A DNA stretch of 7,099 nt from an uncultured Clostridia bacterium (GCA_947176675.1 CAMWRN010000127.1:1-7099), one strand, 5' to 3'; numbered from the stretch's first letter, positions 1 to 6,078 are shown. A program made the numbers and translations. The notes: generated by a model from the letters alone, not told the origin.

Positions 1-64
1 TCCATACGCTTTGAAAACAGCTTCAAGACAGCGAGATCTTGAAGCTGTTTTCAAAGCGTATGGA
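1..64. repeat. Perfect 28-bp inverted repeat at window edge (likely fold-back artefact)
   Basis: Bases 1-28 are the exact reverse complement of bases 37-64, separated by the 8-base loop CAGCGAGA. The right arm is coding sequence of the chorismate mutase domain of pheA. Reading that frame leftwards, the loop still gives a good family match (Asp-Ser-Glu-Ile before Leu-Lys-Leu-Phe). Inside the left arm the match is lost and an in-frame TGA appears at 12-14. So the right arm and loop look genuine, and the left arm looks like an inverted copy added at a contig end. This is inference; a real hairpin cannot be excluded from the sequence alone. Confidence 0.9.
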
Positions 65-1106
65 GGTCTGCCGGGGCGTGGCTGAGTACAAAAAGGAACA
101 CGACCTTCCGGTTATGCAGGGCGGACGTGAAAAGCAAGTCCTTGAACGGGTCAGAGCTAATGCTCCCGAGGGTCTGGGGGACGGAGCGGCTATGCTTTTC
201 CAGAACATTATGGACATCAGCAAGTGTCTGCAAAATGAGGAAATAGAGCGTACACACAAGCTTTTCTCGCCAAAGCCGTTCATACCTCAAAATGCCGCGA
301 AGATAGCCTGTCAGGGAACGGCGGGGGCGTATTCCGAAGCCGCATGCAAAAAGCTTTTCGGCGACAAGCCTGCGGTTTTCTATCACGAGTTTGAGGACGT
401 TTTCACCGCTGTGGAAAGCGGAGAAGCGGACTACGGAATACTTCCTCTGGAAAATTCTACCATTGGAACTATTTCTGAAACCTATAGCCTTATGTCCAAG
501 CATAGCTTCAATATCTGCTCGCTGGTGAGGGTGGAGATCACTCACTGTCTTGCGGCAGCCGATTGTGCCTCGCTTGAAAGCGTGAAGCGTGTCTACTCCA
601 AGGAGGAGGCTCTTTCGCAGTGCTCGGAGTACATCAAAAGCCGCAGACTTACCCGCCGAGAGTACGCAAATACAGCGCTTTCCGCGGAGTATGTTAAGGA
701 AAAGAACGATCCCGAGGTTGCTTGTATCTGCTCAAGAGCCTGCGCTGAACTGTACGGTCTGAAGATACTGAACGACCGAATTGCCGACGCATATCCTAAC
801 TATACGCGGTTTATCTGTTTTTCAAGGGACTACATAGCTCCCTCCGATGCCGACACCATAAGCGTTTGCGTGGCAATTCCCAATACGCCCGGATCGCTGT
901 ACCGGATGCTTACAAAATTTTCCGTTGCGGGACTTAATCTCACCAAGATTGAAAATAAAAATATTGCGGGAAGTGACTTTGAGGTATTGTTCTACCTTGA
1001 CTTTAAGGGAAGCTGTTCCGACAGTAAGGTGGTTTCGCTGCTTCACGATCTGGAAAACGAGATGACGTTTTTCCGTTTTCTGGGAAGCTTTAAAGAAGTT
1101 CTGTAA
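27..1106 (+). CDS. pheA: Bifunctional chorismate mutase / prephenate dehydratase (P-protein), 5' partial
   Basis: The enzyme converts chorismate to prephenate and then to phenylpyruvate, the committed route to phenylalanine, in the cytosol. Counting from the TTG at 39, residues 1-66 are an AroQ-type chorismate mutase, with likely active-site residues R7, K18, R30, E31, S61 and Q65. Residues 88-262 are the prephenate dehydratase domain, with the GAYSEAA and LPLENS motifs and the catalytic Thr in NYTRF (254-258). Residues 274-352 are a regulatory ACT domain. There the usual GALV and ESRP phenylalanine-binding motifs read GSLY and ENKN, so feedback control may differ. The TTG at 39 and ATG at 60 are poor starts because both fall inside the mutase helix. 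I extend to codon 27 (Asp), where the family match begins. About 10-15 N-terminal residues are probably missing because of the inverted repeat at 1-64. ispD starts 20 bases downstream. Confidence 0.95.
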   Translation, partial: DSEILKLFSKRMEVCRGVAEYKKEHDLPVMQGGREKQVLERVRANAPEGLGDGAAMLFQNIMDISKCLQNEEIERTHKLFSPKPFIPQNAAKIACQGTAGAYSEAACKKLFGDKPAVFYHEFEDVFTAVESGEADYGILPLENSTIGTISETYSLMSKHSFNICSLVRVEITHCLAAADCASLESVKRVYSKEEALSQCSEYIKSRRLTRREYANTALSAEYVKEKNDPEVACICSRACAELYGLKILNDRIADAYPNYTRFICFSRDYIAPSDADTISVCVAIPNTPGSLYRMLTKFSVAGLNLTKIENKNIAGSDFEVLFYLDFKGSCSDSKVVSLLHDLENEMTFFRFLGSFKEVL

Positions 1107-1126
1107 CACGCTGAAAGGAGACAGGT

Positions 1127-1822
1127 ATGAACGAAATAACCGTATCTGCAATAATAGCATGCGCCGGTAATTCTACACGCATGAACGGCGTAAACAAACA
1201 GCTTTGGGAGCTTGACGGTATACCAGTTGCGGCACGTTCCATGCTTGCTTTTGAGGGGATAGAGCAGGTGACGGAGATAATAGTTTCTGCGCGTGAGCAG
1301 GATATTCCGCTGATAGAGGAGCTTGCGGAAAAGTATGGTATCACAAAGTTCAGATGCGCAGTAAAGGGCGGTAAGACACGTCAACAGTCGGTGTTTGCGG
1401 CTTTCATGAAAACCAGCAAGGCGACTCGTTTTATTGCTGTTCACGACGGAGCGCGTCCGCTGGTCGATCCTGAACACATCAAAAAGTGTATCAAGGACGC
1501 TTCCGTATTCGGCGGCGCAGTTCTGGGAGTACCCGTAAAGGACACGATCAAGATTGTTGACGGAGGCATGATAGCAGATACCCTTGACCGCAGAAAGCTT
1601 TACAGCATTCAGACTCCGCAGATCTTCCGCAGGGATATTTATGTTAAGGGGATAAATTTTGCTCAGGACAACGAGCTTGACTTCACCGATGATTGTCAGC
1701 TTGCAGAAGCGGTAGGCGCGAAAATAAATCTTACCGTTTCAGATTACAAAAATATAAAAATTACAACTCCCGAGGATATTTTTATCGGAGAAGCGATTTT
1801 AAAATCTGTAAAACAGCGATAA
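1127..1822 (+). CDS. ispD: 2-C-methyl-D-erythritol 4-phosphate cytidylyltransferase
   Basis: IspD joins CTP and 2-C-methyl-D-erythritol 4-phosphate to give CDP-methylerythritol, the third step of the MEP isoprenoid pathway, in the cytosol. The 231-residue length is normal. The N-terminal nucleotide-binding loop is ACAGNSTRM (11-19), with the conserved R18 and K24 (NKQ). Next come GGKTRQQSV (81-89), HDGARP (106-111), the KDT motif (138-140), QTPQ (162-165), Asp-Asp at 188-189 and the C-terminal NIKITTPED (209-217), all IspD hallmarks. A Cys replaces the more usual Ala in the first loop, a mild change. The ATG at 1127 is supported by AAAGGAG at 1114-1120, six bases upstream. The gene lies between pheA and ispF on the same strand, most likely in one transcript. 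Confidence 0.96.
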   Translation: MNEITVSAIIACAGNSTRMNGVNKQLWELDGIPVAARSMLAFEGIEQVTEIIVSAREQDIPLIEELAEKYGITKFRCAVKGGKTRQQSVFAAFMKTSKATRFIAVHDGARPLVDPEHIKKCIKDASVFGGAVLGVPVKDTIKIVDGGMIADTLDRRKLYSIQTPQIFRRDIYVKGINFAQDNELDFTDDCQLAEAVGAKINLTVSDYKNIKITTPEDIFIGEAILKSVKQR

Positions 1823-1855
1823 AGATATAAGCAAACGAAAAACATTTATCAAAAC

Positions 1856-1860
1856 GGAGG
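1856..1860 (+). promoter_or_regulatory. Ribosome binding site deciding the ispF start
   Basis: GGAGG lies 8 bases before the ATG at 1869, a good spacing. A second ATG at 1864 is only 3 bases away and opens a two-codon frame (ATG CAA TGA) whose stop overlaps the ispF start. The 1869 start is therefore preferred, and it matches the family N-terminus. Confidence 0.8.
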
Positions 1861-1868
1861 TTTATGCA

Positions 1869-2348
1869 ATGATAAGAATAGGTCATGGCTACGATGTCCA
1901 TAGGCTCACAGAGGAACGCAGACTTATTCTCGGCGGTGTGGAAATACCTTACGAAAAAGGTTTATTGGGACATTCCGATGCGGACGTGCTTATTCATGCA
2001 GTTATGGACTCGATGCTGGGGGCGCTTGCACTTGGGGACATTGGAAAACTTTTTCCCGACAGCGATATCCGGTATAAGAATGCGGACAGTTTAGAACTGC
2101 TTAAAATTGTCGTTGAAATTATTGCGGAAAACGGCTTCGGCGTGGGAAATATCGACTGCACAGTCATATGTCAGTCTCCGAAGCTTGCTCCGCATATTGA
2201 AAAAATGCGGAAAAATATTTCAGCTGCAACAGGCTGTGATATATCTCAGATAAGCGTTAAAGCCACCACCGAGGAGGGACTTGGCTTTACGGGAACGGGC
2301 GAGGGGATAGTCGCCCATGCGGTCTGCATATTGGCGGACAAAAACTGA
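1869..2348 (+). CDS. ispF: 2-C-methyl-D-erythritol 2,4-cyclodiphosphate synthase
   Basis: IspF cyclises CDP-methylerythritol 2-phosphate to 2-C-methyl-D-erythritol 2,4-cyclodiphosphate and releases CMP, in the MEP pathway. The family works as a homotrimer with zinc at the subunit interfaces. The 159-residue protein begins with the signature GHGYDVH; D9, H11 and H43 match the zinc ligands. LGHSDADV (33-40), ALGDIGKLFPD (54-64) and the C-terminal signature KATTEEGLGFTGTGEGI (131-147) are all intact. The length is typical, with no fusion to IspD as seen in some other bacteria. It follows ispD by 46 bases with its own strong GGAGG, and a terminator hairpin starts 38 bases after its stop, so it is probably the last gene of the pheA-ispD-ispF transcript. 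Confidence 0.97.
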   Translation: MIRIGHGYDVHRLTEERRLILGGVEIPYEKGLLGHSDADVLIHAVMDSMLGALALGDIGKLFPDSDIRYKNADSLELLKIVVEIIAENGFGVGNIDCTVICQSPKLAPHIEKMRKNISAATGCDISQISVKATTEEGLGFTGTGEGIVAHAVCILADKN

Positions 2349-2386
2349 CGGCTATCACCTATTTAAGGTAACGGGCATACTATATT

Positions 2387-2438
2387 GCAGGGGCAGGAGC
2401 ATTGCTTTAGGCGGCTCCACTCCTGCATTTTTCTTTTC
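2387..2438 (+). terminator. Rho-independent terminator after ispF
   Basis: The left arm (2387-2400) and right arm (2413-2426) form a two-part stem. GCAGG pairs with CCTGC and GGAGC with GCTCC, separated by a small internal loop, with a 12-base apical loop. A T-rich run (ATTTTTCTTTTC, 2427-2438) follows directly. The internal loop makes the stem imperfect, so partial read-through into the next gene is possible. Confidence 0.75.
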
Positions 2439-2482
2439 ATAATAAAGTTTTCCGACAAACGGAGAGGACAGGTAAATTATCC

Positions 2483-2701
2483 ATGAAAAAATATATTATC
2501 TCTTTTGTTTCGGTTACAACCGCAATGAAAGCAAAGGCAGCTCTTCGCAGCTCCGAGCTTTACGCGGAGGTAGCCCGCACACCGCGCAATCTTGCGTCGG
2601 GCTGCGGCTACAGCGTTACTGTTGCGGGAGATATTGAGACGGCTCTGGCTTGTCTCGAAAGAAACGGAATAAAATACAAGGCTCTTACGGAAGTCAAATA
2701 A
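2483..2701 (+). CDS. DUF3343 family protein, putative Se/S carrier-like
   Basis: This 72-residue soluble protein resembles the DUF3343 family (Pfam PF11823), annotated as putative Se/S carrier protein-like. No reaction is established, to my knowledge. Visible family traits are an N-terminal beta strand followed by a Thr-Thr-Ala-Met helix start (residues 4-14), a central Pro-Arg then SGCGY segment with a single conserved-looking Cys at 41, and a short C-terminal alpha/beta half. A second Cys lies at 57. Cys41 would be the obvious candidate carrier residue. No closer in-frame start exists. The ATG at 2483 has only a distant GGAGAGG (2461-2467, 15 bases away) or a weak AGG (2470-2472), so translation may be modest. 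A cysteine desulfurase-like gene starts 46 bases after its stop, the association that suggests sulfur or selenium transfer. The role remains inferred. Confidence 0.85.
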   Translation: MKKYIISFVSVTTAMKAKAALRSSELYAEVARTPRNLASGCGYSVTVAGDIETALACLERNGIKYKALTEVK

Positions 2702-2731
2702 TTTGATCCGGAAATCACACCTTCGGAATAT

Positions 2732-2736
2732 GGAGG
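2732..2736 (+). promoter_or_regulatory. Ribosome binding site deciding the desulfurase start
   Basis: GGAGG lies 11 bases before the ATG at 2748. The longer in-frame options (TTG at 2703, ATG at 2730) have no such site; the ATG at 2730 overlaps it. The protein from 2748 begins MINFDNSAT, the normal start for this family. Confidence 0.7.
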
Positions 2737-2747
2737 CTTTTAACGCA

Positions 2748-3881
2748 ATGATAAATTTTGACAATTCCGCAACCTCGTTCCCGAAGCCCGATGTTGTGAA
2801 AAAGGCTGTGCTTGAAGCTATGACCCGTTTCGGCGGCAATCCCGGAAGAAGCGGTCATAAAATTTCCATCGAGACCGCCGAAGCAGTTTATTCCGCTCGC
2901 ACTGCTGCCGCTGATTTTTTCGGTGCAGAATCTGATAACGTTGTTTTTACGCAGAACTGTACTCATGCACTCAACATGGCGATAAAAGGTACAGCTTCCG
3001 CAGGCTGTCATATAATAATCTCCTCCCTTGAGCATAATTCTGTTCTGCGTCCCGTTCATGCCCTTTCAAAGGGAACGTGCAGCTACAGCATTGCGCAGGT
3101 AAGCCAAAACGACGGCGAGACGGTGGAAAATTTCAACAAGCTTATTACTCCTCACACTAAGATCATTGCTTGTACTCTTGGAAGCAACGTTACGGGACAG
3201 ATACTGCCGTTCCGCAGTATAGCTGATCTTTGCCGAAAGCACGAAATCTGTTTTATAGCCGATGGTGCGCAGGCGTGCGGAGTAATTCCCGTAAGCCTTT
3301 TGGACGGAATAAATATTCTCTGCACCGCGGGACATAAATCGCTTTATGGTCCAAGCGGAACGGGTCTGCTGGTCACAGACGGGAAATACAAGATTAAGCC
3401 GATAATGGAAGGCGGAACAGGCAGCGCCTCCATGGAAAAGGATCAGCCCGATCTTCTGCCCGACAGTCTCGAATCTGGAACGATAAATACCTCGGGAGCT
3501 ATAGGCCTTGGTGCTGGAATAAGATTTGTAAAAAAACTCGGTATGGACAGAATATACGATCATGAAAACAAGCTTTGCCGCATATTTATACATGAAACAG
3601 AAAATATCGGCAGAATGACAGTTTACCGCGGCGAAACCGAAAATTATCTTCCAATCGTATCTTTTAACGTTGCGGGACTTTCAGCCAATGAAACCGCTGC
3701 AAAGCTGAGCGATATGGGATTTGCACTCCGGGGCGGACTTCATTGTTCGGGACTCGCTCATACGTCTCTCGGAACAGTTCCCGACGGAACGGTAAGATTT
3801 TCGCCATCGGTGTTCAATTCAGAAAAAGAAGTGTACTCGCTTGTTTCCGCAATAAAAAAAATTGCGGCGGAATCTGCATAA
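2748..3881 (+). CDS. Cysteine desulfurase family protein (class V aminotransferase fold)
   Basis: This is a PLP enzyme of the NifS/SufS/selenocysteine lyase group, expected to take sulfur from cysteine (or selenium from selenocysteine) as an enzyme persulfide. From the ATG at 2748 it has 377 residues, usual for the group. It starts with FDNSATSFPKP. H96 (LEHNSV) would stack on PLP, and D172 and Q175 (ADGAQ) bind the ring. K197 in AGHK is the Schiff-base lysine. C333 in RGGLHC is the catalytic cysteine, followed by GTVRFSPSVFN near the C-terminus. No key residue is missing. It follows the DUF3343 gene by 46 bases. No scaffold gene (iscU/sufU), selD or tusA-like gene is in the window, so the acceptor is unknown. 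The RGGLHC...GT.VRFS style resembles the clostridial 'cysteine desulfurase family protein' group rather than housekeeping IscS. Sulfur versus selenium preference cannot be read from the sequence. Confidence 0.88.
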   Translation: MINFDNSATSFPKPDVVKKAVLEAMTRFGGNPGRSGHKISIETAEAVYSARTAAADFFGAESDNVVFTQNCTHALNMAIKGTASAGCHIIISSLEHNSVLRPVHALSKGTCSYSIAQVSQNDGETVENFNKLITPHTKIIACTLGSNVTGQILPFRSIADLCRKHEICFIADGAQACGVIPVSLLDGINILCTAGHKSLYGPSGTGLLVTDGKYKIKPIMEGGTGSASMEKDQPDLLPDSLESGTINTSGAIGLGAGIRFVKKLGMDRIYDHENKLCRIFIHETENIGRMTVYRGETENYLPIVSFNVAGLSANETAAKLSDMGFALRGGLHCSGLAHTSLGTVPDGTVRFSPSVFNSEKEVYSLVSAIKKIAAESA

Positions 3882-3887
3882 ATAAAA

Positions 3888-3946
3888 AATGCCTTGAAGC
3901 TTTATGTCGACAGTACGAAGCTTCAAGGCATTAAATTTATTTTTGT
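3888..3946. terminator. Strong, probably bidirectional terminator between desulfurase and spoIIIA
   Basis: Bases 3888-3902 and 3918-3932 form a perfect 15-bp stem with a 15-base loop. An A-rich stretch (AATAAAAA) lies just before it and a T-rich stretch (AAATTTATTTTTG) just after it, so it can act in either direction. It starts 6 bases after the desulfurase stop and separates that unit from the sporulation operon. Confidence 0.88.
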
Positions 3947-3996
3947 TCTAAACTTGTCCGGTTTTACATAAGATTAAACATATCGGATAAAGGGAG
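3946..3996 (+). promoter_or_regulatory. Candidate sigma-E-type promoter and RBS for spoIIIAA
   Basis: spoIIIA operons are known to be transcribed in the mother cell by sigma-E RNA polymerase. CATAAGAT at 3967-3974 matches six of eight bases of the sigma-E -10 consensus CATACAAT. About 14 bases upstream, TTCTAAA (3946-3952) is only a weak -35. Transcription would start near 3981, leaving a short leader with GGGAG at 3992-3996, 10 bases before the GTG start. The -10 assignment is tentative; the ribosome site is more secure. Confidence 0.35.
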
Positions 3997-4006
3997 CGGT
4001 CGGGAC

Positions 4007-4918
4007 GTGAAAAACAGAGAATTGTTGTGCTATTTTGCAGGAAAAACAGGCAGCGCGGTAGGAAAATTTTCAAACGCGCAACTTGATGATATTCAGGAAA
4101 TACGATTAAGAATAAATCGTCCTGCTGCTGTGTGTACCGAAGGAAAAATCCTCTACATTACGGAAAATGGACAACTTACATATAATTCCAAATCAGCAAT
4201 AATTGTCTGTGAACAGGATCTGCGCCGTACCTTTGAAGCAGTCTGTCAGTATTCGGTGCACAGCTTTCAGAAGGAGATTTCACAGGGTTTCATTACTGTC
4301 AAGGGCGGACACAGGGTTGGATTCTGCGGAACTGCGGTAGTTCGGAACGGTACTGTGGAAAACGTAAAAAATATAAATTCGATGAATTTCCGTATCGCAA
4401 GAGAAGTCATAGGCTGTTCCGAAAAGCTTTTTGAGAGTTGCTTTTCTGGTGGACTTTGCAGTATTCTCATAGCAGGCATACCATCAAGCGGCAAAACGAC
4501 AGTTCTTCGGGACTTGACGCGTATTCTCGGAGAACGATTCAAAGTTTCGGCAATTGACGAAAGAGGAGAAATTGCCGCTTTGTGGAACGGTATTCCTCAG
4601 AATGACATAGGTATAAACACCGACGTTTTTGACGGTTACGGCAAAGCGGATGGTATCTCCGCGGCAGTGAGAGTAATGTCTCCGCAGGTAATAGTGTGCG
4701 ACGAAATAGGCTTGGCAGCGGATCTTTCCGCGCTCCGCGAAGCGGCTTCATGCGGAGTTTATGCAGCCGCTACGGTGCATGCGGCTGATATATCCGATCT
4801 TCTGCGAAGATTTACCAAGGACGGATTGGATTGCTTTGACAAAATAGCCTTTCTTTCGGGCATGGGAAAAATATCGTCAATAGTGAAAACACGTTCTGAA
4901 CGGTTCGAAAAGGAATGA
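4007..4918 (+). CDS. spoIIIAA: Stage III sporulation protein AA (ATPase)
   Basis: SpoIIIAA is the predicted cytosolic ATPase of the SpoIIIA-SpoIIQ complex that links mother cell and forespore after engulfment; it is related to secretion-system ATPases. The 303-residue protein has the N-terminal SpoIIIAA region (about 20-130, including HSFQKEISQGFITVKGGHRV at 85-104). It also has a Walker A motif GIPSSGKTT (157-165), the DERGEIAA segment (184-191), a Walker B with VIVCDEIG (228-235), and a His in the ATVHAAD segment (255-261). There are no transmembrane segments, as expected. The start is a GTG at 4007 with GGGAG 10 bases upstream. It is the first gene of the operon, directly after a strong terminator, and its stop lies 6 bases before spoIIIAB. 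Confidence 0.97.
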   Translation: MKNRELLCYFAGKTGSAVGKFSNAQLDDIQEIRLRINRPAAVCTEGKILYITENGQLTYNSKSAIIVCEQDLRRTFEAVCQYSVHSFQKEISQGFITVKGGHRVGFCGTAVVRNGTVENVKNINSMNFRIAREVIGCSEKLFESCFSGGLCSILIAGIPSSGKTTVLRDLTRILGERFKVSAIDERGEIAALWNGIPQNDIGINTDVFDGYGKADGISAAVRVMSPQVIVCDEIGLAADLSALREAASCGVYAAATVHAADISDLLRRFTKDGLDCFDKIAFLSGMGKISSIVKTRSERFEKE

Positions 4919-4924
4919 TATGGT

Positions 4925-5437
4925 ATGCTCAATATATTTAAAGTATCCGGACTGATAGTAATAATTGCAGCTTCGACGCTTGCGGGAAATTATTTTTCCT
5001 GTATGCTGAAATGCAGGCTGTCAAGTCTGAAAAAAATGAACTACATGATAGACGAAATTATAATGATGATACGGTTTAGGTCTCCCACAGTTTACGAGAT
5101 ATCGGAGGCTCTGGCGAAGTCGGAACGGTTCGTTTGGTTTGATTTTCTGGATAAAATATCCTCAACCGAAGGTGTGCCGTTTCAAATGAGCTGGTGCAAA
5201 GCGGTATTGGCAGATCCTCCGAAAGGCATGAAGGCAAGCGATATCGAGCTGTTATCCGATGTGGGCAGAAAGCTTGGTACAAGCGACGCTGAAAGTCAGA
5301 TAAACACTCTGAAGCTTCAGCAGGCGGAGCTGGTATCCGCAATTGCCGCGGCGGAATCGGACTTTACCAAAAAGGGAAATCTGTACCGTTCAATGGGAGC
5401 GCTTACGGGAGCGTTTATTTCAATAATGCTGATATGA
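4925..5437 (+). CDS. spoIIIAB: Stage III sporulation protein AB
   Basis: SpoIIIAB is a membrane-anchored component of the SpoIIIA complex, similar in layout to the type II secretion protein GspF. The 170-residue protein has a hydrophobic N-terminal segment (about 7-27) followed by a soluble helical domain, with YMIDEIIMMIRFRSPTVYEI (40-59) and the LGTSDAESQI motif (118-127). A second hydrophobic segment lies at the C-terminus (about 156-170). The length and the two-anchor arrangement match the family. The ATG at 4925 is preceded by AAAAGGA (4908-4914), which lies inside the end of spoIIIAA, so translation of the two is probably coupled. An ATG at 4920 is out of frame. Confidence 0.95.
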   Translation: MLNIFKVSGLIVIIAASTLAGNYFSCMLKCRLSSLKKMNYMIDEIIMMIRFRSPTVYEISEALAKSERFVWFDFLDKISSTEGVPFQMSWCKAVLADPPKGMKASDIELLSDVGRKLGTSDAESQINTLKLQQAELVSAIAAAESDFTKKGNLYRSMGALTGAFISIMLI

Positions 5438-5456
5438 GCTATATGCCCGACAGCAC

Positions 5457-5462
5457 AGGAGG
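5457..5462 (+). promoter_or_regulatory. Ribosome binding site deciding the GTG start of spoIIIAC
   Basis: AGGAGG, the best Shine-Dalgarno match in the operon, lies 7 bases before the GTG at 5470. It supports that non-ATG codon as the start; no ATG is available near the conserved N-terminus. Confidence 0.8.
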
Positions 5463-5469
5463 TTAAATT

Positions 5470-5664
5470 GTGGAGCTTGATCTGATTTTTAAAATTGCGG
5501 GCGTAGGAATTATTGTGACTGTTCTTAATCTGCTTCTGAAAAAATCCGACAGAGACGAATACGCGCTGATGGTGACTATTGCGGGACTCATAGTTGTTCT
5601 GGCAATGATAATTAACGAGATAGCTGAGTTGTTTGAAACCGTAAGAACTGTTTTCGGATTCTAA
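5470..5664 (+). CDS. spoIIIAC: Stage III sporulation protein AC
   Basis: SpoIIIAC is a very small integral membrane protein of the SpoIIIA complex. At 64 residues it is typical in size. It has two hydrophobic helices (about 5-23 and 32-49) joined by a short charged turn (KKSDRDEY, 24-31). The C-terminal NEIAELFETVRTVFGF segment (49-64) is characteristic. The start is GTG, read as Met. The gene follows spoIIIAB by 32 bases and precedes spoIIIAD by 18. Its sequence visibly resembles the first half of SpoIIIAD (shared pattern IAGxGII.TVL, then a charged turn and EYxL), in line with the known SpoIIIAC/SpoIIIAD family. Confidence 0.96.
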   Translation: MELDLIFKIAGVGIIVTVLNLLLKKSDRDEYALMVTIAGLIVVLAMIINEIAELFETVRTVFGF

Positions 5665-5682
5665 AAAGACGGGACTGTTGAT

Positions 5683-6069
5683 ATGATTAATATAGTATCT
5701 GTTGCGGGAATATGCATAATAGCGACCGTTTTGTGCAAGCTTTTCAGTTCTGCGGGAAGCGAATATTCGCTGTATGTAAAGATTGCGGCTGCTGCTGCTT
5801 TAATGTCAGCTTTGATATTGTTTATATCGCCGATAGCGGAAACTGTCCGCAGTATTTACGAGAGAGCGGGCGCAGACGAGGAATATCTGACTATACTTTT
5901 CAAGGCTCTTGGGATATGCTATATCACGCAGTTTGCCTGCGATATTTGCAGGGACAGCGGTGAGAGCGCACTTGCTTCACAAGCGGAACTGGCGGGGAAG
6001 CTGTCGCTTCTGATTCTTGCTCTGCCGCTTTTCGATTCGCTGTCCGAGATCGTTTCGGGACTTATATGA
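5683..6069 (+). CDS. spoIIIAD: Stage III sporulation protein AD
   Basis: SpoIIIAD is an integral membrane part of the SpoIIIA complex. The 128-residue protein has an N-terminal two-helix half like SpoIIIAC (about 4-22 and 31-50). A conserved block follows, with KALGICYITQFACDICRDSG at 74-93 and the AELAGKLSLLILALPLFDSL segment at 101-120 containing the last hydrophobic helix. Length and motifs match the family. The ATG at 5683 has only a weak GGGA (5671-5674) upstream, so translation may depend on coupling with spoIIIAC, whose stop is 18 bases away. Its own stop overlaps the ribosome binding site of spoIIIAE. Confidence 0.97.
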   Translation: MINIVSVAGICIIATVLCKLFSSAGSEYSLYVKIAAAAALMSALILFISPIAETVRSIYERAGADEEYLTILFKALGICYITQFACDICRDSGESALASQAELAGKLSLLILALPLFDSLSEIVSGLI

Positions 6070-6078
6070 GGACGTGTT

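Noticed and set aside
39..62. TTG at 39 or ATG at 60 as the real start of pheA
   Set aside because: Both lie inside the first helix of the chorismate mutase domain and have no ribosome binding site. The family match continues upstream to about base 27, where the inverted repeat interrupts it.
51..545. Long open frame on the - strand under pheA, and a similar one at 6582-7055 under spoIIIAE
   Set aside because: They lie antisense to well-recognised genes, have no family resemblance that I can see, and lack convincing ribosome sites.
2438..2443. CATAAT as a housekeeping -10 for the DUF3343 gene
   Set aside because: The bases about 17 upstream (CTCCAC) do not resemble a -35, and they lie in the terminator stem.
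2703..2747. Longer desulfurase from TTG at 2703 (15 extra residues)
   Set aside because: The extra residues do not match the family N-terminus, and the GGAGG at 2732-2736 points to the ATG at 2748.
3888..3932. The perfect hairpin as a mobile-element end or attachment site
   Set aside because: It sits 6 bases after a stop codon with flanking A and T runs and no transposase or integrase nearby, so a terminator explains it fully.
3966..3993. ACATAAG plus GATAAAGG as a sigma-E promoter with 13-base spacing
   Set aside because: The -10 would overlap the spoIIIAA ribosome site, so the transcript would lack it. The -10 at 3967-3974 leaves a usable leader.
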